From JACMLD01 sp964245425 (GTDB lineage Bacteria > Bacteroidota > Bacteroidia > Chitinophagales > Chitinophagaceae), in assembly GCA_964245425.1 (NCBI GenBank), contig CAXTMV010000002.1:20444-84443 (forward strand): 64,000 nt of DNA, given 5' to 3'. Positions 36,628 through 46,442 of the stretch are shown in pieces (position 1 is the first letter of the stretch; each line of letters opens with the position of its first letter). Under the pieces are notes generated by a model that was given only the letters and a program-made list of their open reading frames with translations, was not told the origin of the DNA and did no database searches. The position numbers and the translations under genes were made by a program.

Positions 36628-38457
36628 TCACCAGCCGGTATTCTGTACCAGGTTTTTATCAATGTTTACTTCCTGCTGGGGTATGGGCCATAAATAATGT
36701 TTTTTCTGGAATACGCGGGTTTCAAAAACCGTACGCTTGTAAAAAGCCGGATCAGTAAGGCTTGTACCCGAGTTAATGTCCATGCTGTGCAAAGGACCGC
36801 CATCTGTCTGTTCGGCTATTTTCCAGCGACGGGTATCAAAATAGCGGCAGTTCTCAAAAGCCAGTTCTATTCTTCTTTCCCGGCGGATGGCCGCGCGCAT
36901 CTGGTCTTGCGTCAACGTAGCTGAAATACCAGGTAAACCGGCCCTTGTCCTGATCAGGTTTACATATTTGGCGATATCCGGGTTACCGGGAGAAGATTCG
37001 TTCAGTGCTTCTGCGTAGTTCAGGTAAATATTGGCCAGCCTGATCAATACCCAGGCCCTGTTTCCGGAGCGCCAGTCGCCGGTGGTGATATTTTTGCGGC
37101 CGATATATCCGGTGGGAGAAAAGTCGTTCCCGCCTACTTTTTTACCCGAATTGCCTTCGTAATAGGTTTGGGTAATGATCTTGCCCGAGCTGGAAGAAGT
37201 ATTCAGCCAGGTACTGCCGTTGTAGGTAACGTCTACATAGAAACGCGGTTCACGGTTTACCCACATATTATAGGTACCGGCGCTGGTATAGGTACCCGCT
37301 GAAGCAGAGAACCCTGTTTCTGTGTAACCAGAACCCGCATCGCCGATCGACAAACCATTGCTCATAAAAAAGGCATCTACCATTTCTTGTGTTACGCCCA
37401 GGCCACCGCTGCCCCGCACGCTGGCGTCTGCACCGGAATGATAAGGCGTTTCTTCATAAGCGCGGGTGGTAGGGTCTGCATTGGGCTTGGCAAAGATCCA
37501 TTCCTTGTTCCAGTCTGTGTACATCACGTCTCTGCAGGAAAGATAGGGATCGATATTGCCGGAGCCATCTGTTTCTTTATACAAGTCAAAGGTGCCGGGC
37601 ACATATTTGTCTATAAATGCTTTTGAAGATGCGGCTGCAGTGGCCCATTTGGATGGATCTTTTGTCTGGCTGATCAAAGCTGTTCCATTGAGATTTTTCA
37701 ATGCGGCATAATCGGTGTTGCCATTGAAAAGATCACTGGCGGCAATCAGCAGCATTTCTGATTTATACGCCATCAGCACAGATTTTGTTATCCTGCCATT
37801 GTCTACACTGGGGTTGGCTGGTGTCTCCGGTAAGTCTGCGGCGGCCTTGTCCATTTCTGCACCAATATAGGCAACGCAGCTGTCGTACGGCGCGCGGGCC
37901 AGCTGTACATCGGCCAGCGAAGCGGTAGGGTCGATGCTGTTGTCGCCGATAATCACCACCGGTCCGAATACTTTTATCAGGTTATAATAATAGAAAGCCC
38001 GCAAACCCCTTGCTTCTGCAATATACCTGGCCAATAATGCGGCGCCATTTGCCTGGCTGGTTATTTCCTTGCACTCGCCCACATGGGCCATAAAATAAGT
38101 GGCCGAACGGATGGCTGTATAATAATTGCTCCAGAAATCATTCACTACGCTGGTGGTAGGGTCCCAGGCACCTACATTCATATAATTGCTGAACACAAAG
38201 CTCCAGTCGTATTCAGCTTCGTCGGAAGCGCCGGTCCAGGGTCCGCCGCTGGTTTGTCCGCCGATATACCGCTGGCTCGCTTCATCTCTTATATACGAGT
38301 ATACATTGGCCAGGAAATTGTCCACGGTGTTTTTATGCGCAAAAACAGATTCAATGGTGGTACGGTCTTGCGGCACCTGGTCGAGGTACCCTTTTTTACA
38401 GGCAGCAACGTTGACCAGTAAACCAATACCCGTGAATATATAAAACAGCTTTTTCAT
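36628..38457 (-). CDS. SusD/RagB family nutrient-binding lipoprotein
   Basis: A 609-residue surface lipoprotein that lids the SusC channel and binds glycans. The signal ends in the lipobox NVAACKKG, followed by the SusD start YLDQVPQDRTT, the TPR-like helical core (DEAEYDWSFVF, AEARGLRAFYYYNLIKVFGPV) and the conserved end RLANIYLNYAEALNE and RRERRIELAFENCRYFDTRRWK, then LWPIPQQEVNIDKNLVQNTGW. It lies 20 bases behind SusC. The loop between 330 and 440 is glycine/serine rich, and may form the glycan pocket. Full length. Confidence 0.95.
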   Translation of the reverse strand: MKKLFYIFTGIGLLVNVAACKKGYLDQVPQDRTTIESVFAHKNTVDNFLANVYSYIRDEASQRYIGGQTSGGPWTGASDEAEYDWSFVFSNYMNVGAWDPTTSVVNDFWSNYYTAIRSATYFMAHVGECKEITSQANGAALLARYIAEARGLRAFYYYNLIKVFGPVVIIGDNSIDPTASLADVQLARAPYDSCVAYIGAEMDKAAADLPETPANPSVDNGRITKSVLMAYKSEMLLIAASDLFNGNTDYAALKNLNGTALISQTKDPSKWATAAASSKAFIDKYVPGTFDLYKETDGSGNIDPYLSCRDVMYTDWNKEWIFAKPNADPTTRAYEETPYHSGADASVRGSGGLGVTQEMVDAFFMSNGLSIGDAGSGYTETGFSASAGTYTSAGTYNMWVNREPRFYVDVTYNGSTWLNTSSSSGKIITQTYYEGNSGKKVGGNDFSPTGYIGRKNITTGDWRSGNRAWVLIRLANIYLNYAEALNESSPGNPDIAKYVNLIRTRAGLPGISATLTQDQMRAAIRRERRIELAFENCRYFDTRRWKIAEQTDGGPLHSMDINSGTSLTDPAFYKRTVFETRVFQKKHYLWPIPQQEVNIDKNLVQNTGW

Positions 38458-38477
38458 AATCTTCTGATTTGTCTTAA

Positions 38478-41400
38478 TTAAAAATCAAAATGAAGTCCGA
38501 GGGAAAATGCAGCCACCTGCGGGTAACGTACCCCGTTAGAGGTGTTCAGTTCAACATCCCATAACTTAAACTTGCTGAACGTAAGCACGTTTTCGCCCAA
38601 TGCATAGATATAGGCGTTGCTGATACCTATTTTCTTAAAGGTTTCCTTACCAAAAGAATAGGATGCTTTTAATGTTCTCAGCTTAAGAAAGCTGGCATCT
38701 TTCTGCCACCATGTACTGGGCTGGTTATTGTTATTGTTCTTGGCACCGCCAAAAGCCAGGCGGGGATAAAACGCGTTCTGGTTAGGGTTTTGCGGTGTCC
38801 AGCGATCGGTTACGATGGAGTAGGCATTGCCGGAACCGCCATCGCCGCTGAAGGGTTGTATGCTGGGTCCTGACAGGATGATATTGGCTTTTGCCTGGCC
38901 CTGGAAAAAGGCACCCAGGCTAAAGTTCTTGTAGCTGACATCGAACCCGAAACCGTATAGAATAAAGGGTACATCGCCGGTGCCGATTGCCTTCTGGTCG
39001 TATGCGTCAATCTTACCATCGCCATTTAAGTCTTTGAATTTAATATCGCCGGGCCGTACTTCACCAAAAGACTGCGAGGGAGAATTTAATATTTCAGCAG
39101 AATCTTTAAACAGGCCCTGCGCTACGTAGCCAAACCTGGCCAGTACACCCTGTCCTTTTTTGTTCAGCCAGGGATATTTCTGATCGGGCTGATCGTTGGA
39201 GATTACTTTGTTGCGGGCATAGGTAAAATTGCCCTGCAGGCTTAGGTACAGGTCGTTGGCCAGCCGAACATGGTTTTGCTGCAAAGAGATATCGATGCCA
39301 GCATTGTTTACCACGCCCAGGTTGCCAATGGGCAATGAAGTAAGGCCTACAAATTCGGGTACGGTACCCCGTGTAAGGAAGATGCCGGTCCGGTGTTCCT
39401 TGAAAAGGTCTACCTGTATGGTGGTGGCCTTCAGCAAGGTCATCTCCATACCGATATTTGTTTTATGGCTGGTTTCCCAGGTAAGATCGGTTCCGTAACT
39501 GCTTATCTGTACACCGCTGTATCCCTGCCGGCTGGTACCGAATGTATAACCATTTGCATTGGTGTTCACCTGGTCCAGGTAAGCAAAACGGGCACTGCCG
39601 ATATCGCTGTTACCCACGGAACCTGAAGAAAAGCGGAATTTTAAGAAACTGATCACGTTCTTGTAAGGATCAAAGAATTTTTCATTGGACGCTACCCAGC
39701 CCAGGCCAAAAGACGGAAAAAACCCGTATCGTTTGCTGGGGGCAAAGTTTTCAGAACCATTGTACCCGAAATTACCTTCTGCAAAATATTTGTCTTCATA
39801 ACTATAGGTAACCCTGCCCGCCAGACCGCGGGTACGAAAGGGAATAGAGGCAGTGAAATCGGCTGCAAAAGCATCCACATATTCACTTTGGTTATACAAT
39901 AGTAAACCACTTACACGGTGTTTGCCAAAAGCGGAATCGTAGTTGAGGGCCGTTTCAGTGTATATGCGCCGGTTACCACCGTTATAGCGGTCGTAACCCA
40001 ATGTATTGCTACCGGTATAAGTCAATAAAAGATTTAAAGAACCATCGGGGTTTCTGCCATTGGCGATATAATCGTTTTCTCTTTTACCGTGGTCTATGTC
40101 GAGCTCACTGTAATTGTCAAACGCAAACATGGAAGTGAAGGAAAGTCCTTTCAACAGCATGCCCAGGCTCTGGCGCAGGCGTACGTTGCTGTACAATTGC
40201 GTTTTGTACTGGTTGGCATAGCCTGACTTGGCTGCCGCGTCGAAGGGATTGCGGTAATCGCCGTTCGGGTTTCTGCCGGAGGTGGTATCGCCAGGGTAAG
40301 CGAGTGGCAGTTCTACCGCCGGCAATTGCATTACGCTGTTGAAGATGGAATTTACCTGGCTGGCGTCTGAAGGATTGATGCCGCCGTTTACCCCGGGGTA
40401 ATTACCATTGCTGTAGTATCCCTGCAGGCCAATTTCAAAAGAAGTGGATGGCGTTACTTTAACGGTAAGGTTGCTGGTAAAGTTAAACCTGGAATAACCT
40501 ACACCGCTGTGATAAGCCTCATTAGGGTCCGAACGGATAAAGCCATCTTCATTGTAATAACCCAGCGACACATAATAAAAGGCTGAAGGCGCACCTCCGT
40601 CTATATTAAGGGTTGCCTTTCTGTTGTGACCGTTCTTTTTAAACACTTCTTTTATCCAGTCTACATTGGGATAAAGATAAGGATCGGTGCCCGCCTTTGT
40701 CTTTGCAATGTAATCGTCTGAATATTTGGGTGCATCGCCGCGCGTGGTCAGCGCTTCATTGGCCATATTCATATAAGTAATGCCATCGGCCATTTTGGGT
40801 AACCTGGTGAAAGTGGTAACAGATTCCAGGTAATCAAAAGTAAACCTGGGCTTACCAGGCTTACCTCTTTTGGTAGTAATGAGCACTACGCCGTTGGCAC
40901 CCCTTACGCCATATACAGCGGTTGCAGAGGCATCTTTCAGGATACTGAAAGAAGCGATATCATCATAATTTAGATTACTTAAAGAACGCTCCACCCCGTC
41001 TACCAGTATCAGGGGTTTTGAATTATTGAGCGTGGCGATGCCGCGGATCCAGATATCGGCATCATCGTGACCGGGTTCACCGGTTCGCTGTACTGCCACC
41101 AGGCCCGCCAGGCGGCCCGCCAAACCCGCGCTTACATTGGCGATGGGTTGTTTTAAATCTTCCAGGTTCAGGGTAGACTGTGCACCAATCTGGCTGATTT
41201 TTCTTTGCTTGCCATAACCAACCACTACCACATCATTTAAACTGCCGGCACTGGTTTCAAGTGTAATGTCCAGCACAATACGATCTGCGATGATAGCTGT
41301 TTGCGTGGCGTACCCAACATAAGAGAAGGACAATGAATCGCCCTGCCGGGCAATAATAGAGAACAGCCCACTGGCATTGCTGGCAACTGCCTTGCCTGTA

Positions 41401-41588
41401 TTCATTTCTTTTACGGTTACGCCTGCCAGCACATTACCGAGTGCCGTTTTTATGGTTCCGGTAATAGTCAGGTCCTGTTTAGTTTGTGCCTGCGCCCGGT
41501 ATTGCTGTAACAGCAGAATGGAAACCAGGAAGAGGGTGGGGATTCTCCACGATACCGCCCGGAAAAAGGATCGAATTCTCATACGCAT
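38478..41588 (-). CDS. SusC/RagA family TonB-linked outer-membrane transporter
   Basis: A 1036-residue barrel that imports glycans with energy from TonB. A signal peptide (ending AQAQ) is followed by a carboxypeptidase-like domain (ITGTIKTALGNVLAGVTVK), a TonB box-like region, the plug (VVVGYGKQRKISQIGAQ, PLILVDGVERSL, DASATAVYGVRGANGVVLIT), and a 22-strand barrel ending in AAFSLGLHFDF. I choose ATG 41588 (MRMRIRSFFRAVSW), since the 13 residues ahead in the longer frame are not signal-like. It is the first gene of the PUL-type operon, which runs through SusD, the DUF1735 protein and likely GH92, BSP and the acetamidase. No FecR or anti-sigma partner is near; a kinase/regulator pair is divergent instead. 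Confidence 0.95.
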   Translation of the reverse strand: MRMRIRSFFRAVSWRIPTLFLVSILLLQQYRAQAQTKQDLTITGTIKTALGNVLAGVTVKEMNTGKAVASNASGLFSIIARQGDSLSFSYVGYATQTAIIADRIVLDITLETSAGSLNDVVVVGYGKQRKISQIGAQSTLNLEDLKQPIANVSAGLAGRLAGLVAVQRTGEPGHDDADIWIRGIATLNNSKPLILVDGVERSLSNLNYDDIASFSILKDASATAVYGVRGANGVVLITTKRGKPGKPRFTFDYLESVTTFTRLPKMADGITYMNMANEALTTRGDAPKYSDDYIAKTKAGTDPYLYPNVDWIKEVFKKNGHNRKATLNIDGGAPSAFYYVSLGYYNEDGFIRSDPNEAYHSGVGYSRFNFTSNLTVKVTPSTSFEIGLQGYYSNGNYPGVNGGINPSDASQVNSIFNSVMQLPAVELPLAYPGDTTSGRNPNGDYRNPFDAAAKSGYANQYKTQLYSNVRLRQSLGMLLKGLSFTSMFAFDNYSELDIDHGKRENDYIANGRNPDGSLNLLLTYTGSNTLGYDRYNGGNRRIYTETALNYDSAFGKHRVSGLLLYNQSEYVDAFAADFTASIPFRTRGLAGRVTYSYEDKYFAEGNFGYNGSENFAPSKRYGFFPSFGLGWVASNEKFFDPYKNVISFLKFRFSSGSVGNSDIGSARFAYLDQVNTNANGYTFGTSRQGYSGVQISSYGTDLTWETSHKTNIGMEMTLLKATTIQVDLFKEHRTGIFLTRGTVPEFVGLTSLPIGNLGVVNNAGIDISLQQNHVRLANDLYLSLQGNFTYARNKVISNDQPDQKYPWLNKKGQGVLARFGYVAQGLFKDSAEILNSPSQSFGEVRPGDIKFKDLNGDGKIDAYDQKAIGTGDVPFILYGFGFDVSYKNFSLGAFFQGQAKANIILSGPSIQPFSGDGGSGNAYSIVTDRWTPQNPNQNAFYPRLAFGGAKNNNNNQPSTWWQKDASFLKLRTLKASYSFGKETFKKIGISNAYIYALGENVLTFSKFKLWDVELNTSNGVRYPQVAAFSLGLHFDF

Positions 41589-41670
41589 GTAATTGTTAGT
41601 GTTGAATGTAGAAAGGACCTCCTGCACGGCAGGTCCGAAGTAACTTTCAAATTGGAAGTTATAAGGAAAT

Positions 41671-41748
41671 GTTAAATCGACTTGTCAACAAAGGTTAAAG
41701 AGAATGTTAACAGAAATTAAAGGAGAATCCAAATTAAGAAGATATTAA
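41671..41748. promoter_or_regulatory. Phased TTAA direct repeats between SusC and the two-component genes
   Basis: TTAA occurs at 41672, 41695, 41707, 41717, 41734 and 41745, with a GTCAA at 41684, so most steps are 10-12 bases, one helical turn. Some units read GTTAAAnn. OmpR/PhoB-type regulators bind 11-base spaced direct repeats, and one such regulator is encoded at 43235. The region is AT-rich, so chance is not excluded. A short inverted AACTT...AAGTT lies just upstream. Confidence 0.4.
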
Positions 41749-41812
41749 AATAAAAAATCTATATTTCGGCTGGGTTCCCCTTCCTCACTGCAGCTAAACC
41801 GTGTTGCCGCTC

Positions 41813-43225
41813 ATGAAAATTTCTTTCATAACTTCTCACCGGCTGATAGCCATCGTAAGCTTGCTTATCCTGAGCGGGGTACAGGTCTGGCTGGTCTATA
41901 ATACCTACACCTTAAAAGATGAACATTATTTTGTATCCGAAAAACAGGTAATCAGGGACGATTACATGCAAAGCATCCGGAATGATAAATTATTTCCGGG
42001 GGGTGCCCGCATCATCGATTCATTTATTTACAACAGCATGCCCAGGCTGGAGTTACTGCACCAGCGCCAGCCGGTAGAATTTGCCGGTTACAGCAAACAG
42101 CTAAGCGAATCCATCTTTACAGCCCTGCGCAAAGCCAGTAATATGGACAGCTTAATGGCTGCGATTGCCCAAAAAAACCAACTGAATCAAAATCTGCGGT
42201 ATGCATTGACGTTGGACCTGCTGGATATCACCTTTGAAAGCAACAAGTACATTACCCTGTACAGCAGTAAAAAGACCGCCAGCGCCGACAGTGCATCGCA
42301 TGGCGTACTGATCGGTGGCAACCTGCAAGACCTGAACGCACATAATATGGTGACCAGCATAACCGTTAGCAGCCCGGTAAACCGCAGCTACCGGGCCAGC
42401 TTTGCCCTGTATGTTGATTCCCGCAAACGAAAATCCATTATTTTCAGGCAAATGATGCCCACGCTTATTCTTTCCCTGCTGTCTGTACTCATTGTGGTCT
42501 TTCTTTTCTACATCACTTTCAGGAACTGGATAAAACAGAAAAAGATTGCCGATATGAAAACCGATTTTATCAACAGCATTAACCATGAATTTCATACTCC
42601 GCTGGCGGCCATTATGGTTGCCAATAAAAACCTGCAGAACAAACGCATTACCGAAAGCCGCGAAAACATTGCACCGCTTACAGACGTAATTGCCCGGCAA
42701 TCGGAGCGCCTGAAAAAACTGATAGAGCAGGTCATCGATATTACGCGTATCAATAGCATCCAGCTCAGCAGAAAACAGTATTCGATACACCCACTGCTGG
42801 ATGAGATATTACTGGACTACCACCTCAAACTCAACGACCCCGACATCCATCTTACCCTTCAAAAAGAAGCCACGCAAGACAGTGTATGGCTGGACCAGTT
42901 TTGGTTTACCACCATGCTGCTGAATATTTTCGACAATGCTATCAAATACAATAACAGTAAAGAAAAAGAAATAACCGTTACCACGCACAGTGATAAAAAA
43001 AGACTGCAGCTGGTGATACAGGACAATGGTATTGGCATGAACAGTGAAACCCAGAAACAGGTATTTGAAAAATTCTACCGGAATGCCGGCATTCTGAAAC
43101 ACTCAAAGGGATTGGGACTGGGCCTCTATTATGTAAAACTTTGCGTGGATGCCCATCATTGGGATATTTTTATAGAAAGTGCGCCCGATAAAGGCAGCAG
43201 GCTGATCATTCACATACCCTTTTAA
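41813..43225 (+). CDS. Sensor histidine kinase (HisKA), partner of 43235
   Basis: A 470-residue kinase with two membrane helices (about 10-29 and 214-236), a periplasmic sensor domain of about 180 residues between them, phosphoacceptor His258 in NHEFHTPLAAI, and an HATPase with LLNIFDNAIKYNNS, DNGIGMN and SKGLGLGLYYVKLC. The ATG at 41813 opens into the first hydrophobic helix; the frame extends to a GTG four codons earlier, but that is weaker. The regulator gene begins nine bases behind it. Divergent from SusC, the pair may respond to the glycan or to its import (inference). Confidence 0.92.
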   Translation: MKISFITSHRLIAIVSLLILSGVQVWLVYNTYTLKDEHYFVSEKQVIRDDYMQSIRNDKLFPGGARIIDSFIYNSMPRLELLHQRQPVEFAGYSKQLSESIFTALRKASNMDSLMAAIAQKNQLNQNLRYALTLDLLDITFESNKYITLYSSKKTASADSASHGVLIGGNLQDLNAHNMVTSITVSSPVNRSYRASFALYVDSRKRKSIIFRQMMPTLILSLLSVLIVVFLFYITFRNWIKQKKIADMKTDFINSINHEFHTPLAAIMVANKNLQNKRITESRENIAPLTDVIARQSERLKKLIEQVIDITRINSIQLSRKQYSIHPLLDEILLDYHLKLNDPDIHLTLQKEATQDSVWLDQFWFTTMLLNIFDNAIKYNNSKEKEITVTTHSDKKRLQLVIQDNGIGMNSETQKQVFEKFYRNAGILKHSKGLGLGLYYVKLCVDAHHWDIFIESAPDKGSRLIIHIPF

Positions 43226-43234
43226 ATTGGCGCC

Positions 43235-43948
43235 ATGAAAACTTCTGTTTTGTTTGTAGAGGATGAGCCGGATCTCGGAAACGTGGTAAAGAAATACCTG
43301 GAAGTAATGGATTTTGATATAGACTGGTGTACCAACGGCGTGCAGGCACTGAAACAGTTCAAAGAACGCCACAGCAAATACAATATCCTGCTTATCGACG
43401 TTTCCATGCCAGGCATGGATGGATTTGAGCTGGCCGAAAAGGTCGTTTCCATCGACCCCAATATGCCCTTCCTGTTCCTGACAGCCCGTAACCAGAAACA
43501 GGATAAGATTCATGGGCTGGAAATCGGCGCAGACGATTATATTACCAAGCCTTTTGACATAGATGAACTTATTTTACGCATCCGCAATATCATTCGCCGC
43601 AACCAGCACGATCATACGCTGCCCGCTGCACCGCTTGCCGGTGTGATAGAAAAAAAAGATGTCAAATTTTATAAAGACAGTCTGCGGCTAATGGTGGCCA
43701 AAGAAGAGATCATGCTAACCCCCCGCGAGGCAGAATTGCTGGATTATCTTTTCAGGAATGAAAACCGCATCCTGAAAAGGGAAGAAATACTAACGCAGCT
43801 CTGGGGTGAGAACGACTATTTCCTGGGCCGCAGCCTCGATGTATTTGTATCCCGTTTAAGGAAATACCTGAGCCGGTCCGCTTATGTTAGCATCAATAAT
43901 GTGTACGGGGTAGGTTTTATTTTTAATGTAAAGGAAGAAGCTCTGTAA
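43235..43948 (+). CDS. OmpR/PhoB-family response regulator
   Basis: A 237-residue regulator: receiver acidic residues ED (9-10), phosphoacceptor Asp55 in ILLIDVSMPGMDG, Thr in LTARNQ and the conserved Lys of DDYITKPFD; then the winged helix (LTPREAELLDYLFRNENRILKREEIL, SLDVFVSRLRKYL, NVYGVGFIF). Coupled nine bases behind the kinase gene. A candidate site for it is the phased TTAA tract upstream of SusC. Confidence 0.94.
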   Translation: MKTSVLFVEDEPDLGNVVKKYLEVMDFDIDWCTNGVQALKQFKERHSKYNILLIDVSMPGMDGFELAEKVVSIDPNMPFLFLTARNQKQDKIHGLEIGADDYITKPFDIDELILRIRNIIRRNQHDHTLPAAPLAGVIEKKDVKFYKDSLRLMVAKEEIMLTPREAELLDYLFRNENRILKREEILTQLWGENDYFLGRSLDVFVSRLRKYLSRSAYVSINNVYGVGFIFNVKEEAL

Positions 43949-43963
43949 GCTATAAACCGATGG

Positions 43964-44749
43964 CTAACGGCCTGCAGCTGTTTTCAACAGCCATCCCGCC
44001 AGGTCGGCCGCCGCTTTATCATTATCAAAGCCATCGGGCAAACGCCCGTTTACATATTCATTGTACAGCCAGGGGTCGCCTACGGCAAATACGGTTCCCT
44101 TTCCGACCTTTACGACGGTGGCAATGGTGGCCCCGCCGGGTGACTGCAAGGCCGTTTGCGCTTCCTTGCCCTGTGTAATACTACAGGCATCTTTTATAAA
44201 AGGTTGTTTAGCCGTTTTAAACAGGCTGGTATTTACAATAACGGGGATGCCGTTCTTGAAATGCTGGTCGTCGGTTACATGGTTCTGCAGATCATTATTA
44301 AAATGCAGGCCAAAGCGGGCCGCCAGGTCATTGAAATGGGGCAGCTCAACATTGGCGCTGTCATTGGCCATCAACACCAGTACGCCACCTTTTTTTACCC
44401 AACTCACAATGGGGTCGATGGCAGCTGCCTCTATATAATGCGGGTGTTCTGCTTCCTTGTTGTTGTCTGGGTCAACAATAATATACACGGCGGCAGCGGC
44501 CAGGTTGCCGGCGGTAGGTGCCTGGGCAAGGGTATCCAGCGTGGCACCCAGGCTTTTAAAAATATTGCCCCAGGTAGAAAAACCAGTATTGGCTTTGTCA
44601 TCCCATAAATAATGAAAACGGGTTTCGCCGGAAGCTGTTTTCTTTATTTCGTGGTTGAAATAATAATCCAGCAATACAGTCTGGGCTTTTACCTGTGCTG
44701 CAAGCAAAAAAAACAATACAACGCCGCAAGCAATACATCTTATGACCAT
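43964..44749 (-). CDS. DUF4350 domain protein, exported
   Basis: A 261-residue exported protein (signal peptide ending QVKAQ). It matches the DUF4350 pattern: LDYYFNHE at the start of the mature part, AAVYIIVDPDNNKE, SWVKKGGVLVLMANDSANVELPHFNDLAARFGLHFN and GKGTVFAVGDPWLYNEYVNGR. The fold is related to glutamine-amidotransferase-like Rossmann domains, but no catalytic Cys is visible in the expected place, so it likely does not act as an amidotransferase. Proteins like it are often found near carbohydrate-handling genes. Its start is 205 bases from the divergent YitT-like gene. Confidence 0.82.
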   Translation of the reverse strand: MVIRCIACGVVLFFLLAAQVKAQTVLLDYYFNHEIKKTASGETRFHYLWDDKANTGFSTWGNIFKSLGATLDTLAQAPTAGNLAAAAVYIIVDPDNNKEAEHPHYIEAAAIDPIVSWVKKGGVLVLMANDSANVELPHFNDLAARFGLHFNNDLQNHVTDDQHFKNGIPVIVNTSLFKTAKQPFIKDACSITQGKEAQTALQSPGGATIATVVKVGKGTVFAVGDPWLYNEYVNGRLPDGFDNDKAAADLAGWLLKTAAGR

Positions 44750-44954
44750 GACAGATTTTTAAGCATTGAAAGTAATCCATAGTTTCCATAATCGTTCCAA
44801 ACTCCGGCAGTTCTTAGGTCTTTGCCCGGTAAACAGCCACAAAGTATAGAGTTCGTAGTTTTGCAGCTGTTGCCCGACAAACGAACGAACGAACCACGAA
44901 CGCCCGAACTATTGAAAGAGAATTGGCTTACATTAGTATTTCAAATCAATATAA

Positions 44955-45851
44955 ATGACGCATAAATATAAAAACGATGCGGTGGAGTGGAAAAAGGTGT
45001 TCAACCTGAAAAATTTTGCGCAGATAGCCATCGGCACCACATTATCCGTCATGGCCATGAAAGGATTTATGATTCCAAATAAATTCCTCGACGGCGGCAT
45101 TACCGGTATTTCCATTCTATTGTACGAACTTTTCCAAATCAATATCAGCTGGCTCGTGATAGTACTGAACGCCCTGTTTATTTACCTCGGTTACCGGCGC
45201 ATCGGCAAGACATTTGCCGTACAAACAACCATCGCCGTTATGCTGCTGGCGCTGGGATTGTTTTTTATCGATGTTCCGGCATTTACCCACGACCGGTTGC
45301 TGATTGCCATTTTCGGCGGATTATTGATGGGTGCCGGTGTGGGACTGGTGATTCGTGGCGGTGGCGTAATAGATGGTGCTGAAGTGATTGCCGTGTTTAC
45401 AGGACGGAAAACAGGTTTCTCCAATAGTGAGATCATTATGCTGATCAATACCGTCATTTTTGCGGTGGCTGCTTTTAAATTCACCATTGAAACGGCCATG
45501 TATTCGGTGATTACCTATTTTACCGCCACAAGGGCCATCAATTATGTGGTAGACGGCATAGAACAATTTACCGCAATGAATATTATTTCAGCCCAGCAGG
45601 AAGAAATCAAAAGTTTCCTGGTAAATGACCTCGGTAAAGGCATTACCGTGTATAAAGGCATCAGGGGATACCTGCCCGGCAGTTTTGATATTAAAACAGA
45701 CTGCGAAATCATTGTAACCATCGTTACCCGCCTTGAAATAAAGCAGCTGCAGGAAGCCTTGCATAAAATAGATCCCAAAGTGTTTGTATACGTGCAAAGC
45801 ATTAACGAAGCCAGCGGAGGAATATTAAAAGCCAAGTCGCATGCCAAATAG
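44955..45851 (+). CDS. YitT family membrane protein (DUF2179)
   Basis: A 298-residue membrane protein with five to six hydrophobic helices in the first 200 residues and a DUF2179 domain at about 215-290 (MNIISAQQEEIKSFLVNDLG, ETDCEIIVTIVTRLE-like, VQSINEASGG). The family signature LDGGITGISILLYEL and GGGVIDGAEVIAVF are seen. Function is unknown; transport of an anion or metabolite is often suggested. It overlaps the HD gene's first codons, so the two are coupled. The preceding region has short ACGA repeats (about 44882) and no clear promoter box. Confidence 0.9.
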   Translation: MTHKYKNDAVEWKKVFNLKNFAQIAIGTTLSVMAMKGFMIPNKFLDGGITGISILLYELFQINISWLVIVLNALFIYLGYRRIGKTFAVQTTIAVMLLALGLFFIDVPAFTHDRLLIAIFGGLLMGAGVGLVIRGGGVIDGAEVIAVFTGRKTGFSNSEIIMLINTVIFAVAAFKFTIETAMYSVITYFTATRAINYVVDGIEQFTAMNIISAQQEEIKSFLVNDLGKGITVYKGIRGYLPGSFDIKTDCEIIVTIVTRLEIKQLQEALHKIDPKVFVYVQSINEASGGILKAKSHAK

Positions 45852-46422
45852 CCTTCGGATGAAAGATTTTGTGACCAGCTTATTAAGAGATAAGCTGCCG
45901 GCCGGTTATTTCTATCACAACCTGGCCCATACCCTGTATGTGGCAGACCAGGCCGTCTTAATCGGGCGGGAAGAAGGATGCAGCCCGGCTGAAATTGATT
46001 TGCTGGAAACCGCTGCCTTATGGCACGATACAGGGCATATCATCAGCACATCGCAGCATGAATCTGAGAGCTGCCTGATGGCCATGAATTGTTTGCCGGA
46101 ATTTGGTTATACAGATGAAGACATCCAATTGGTCTGTGCGATGATCATGGCAACCAAAATTCCGCAAACCCCTGCCTCCAAACTGGATTGCATACTGGCC
46201 GATGCCGACCTGGAATACCTGGGCACCGACCGGGCGGCTTCGATGGCAGCAGAACTGTTTCGCGAATTACAGTACCGCGACCCTTCCCTGACCATTAAGG
46301 CCTGGAACGATGCGCAGATAGCCTTCCTGGTCAGGCATCATTATTTTACCCGATATTGCAAAGAACAGCGGGGGCCTGCAAAATCGGAATACCTAAGCAG
46401 GCTGCTGAATGGCGTAGAATAA
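45841..46422 (+). CDS. HD domain protein
   Basis: A 193-residue HD-superfamily protein, presumed phosphohydrolase. HNLAHTLYVADQA, LWHDTGH and ILADADLEYLG hold the metal-binding His and Asp residues. The last helices (HHYFTRYCKEQRG) suit the family. ATG 45841 overlaps the YitT stop by eleven bases; ATG 45859, just after that stop, is an alternative giving 187 residues. The pairing with YitT may be functional, but I cannot name the substrate, which could be a nucleotide or pyrophosphate. Confidence 0.86.
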   Translation: MPNSLRMKDFVTSLLRDKLPAGYFYHNLAHTLYVADQAVLIGREEGCSPAEIDLLETAALWHDTGHIISTSQHESESCLMAMNCLPEFGYTDEDIQLVCAMIMATKIPQTPASKLDCILADADLEYLGTDRAASMAAELFRELQYRDPSLTIKAWNDAQIAFLVRHHYFTRYCKEQRGPAKSEYLSRLLNGVE

Positions 46423-46424
46423 GC

Positions 46425-46442
46425 CCGGTTTAACAAAACCGG
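46425..46442 (+). terminator. Short hairpin after the HD gene
   Basis: CCGGTTT, loop AACA, AAACCGG, three bases after the stop codon at 46422. There is no following T run, so termination would be weak. Confidence 0.3.

Noticed and set aside
44880..44900. ACGA tetranucleotide run upstream of the YitT gene
   Set aside because: Only about three to four copies, too short to call a functional or phase-variable repeat.
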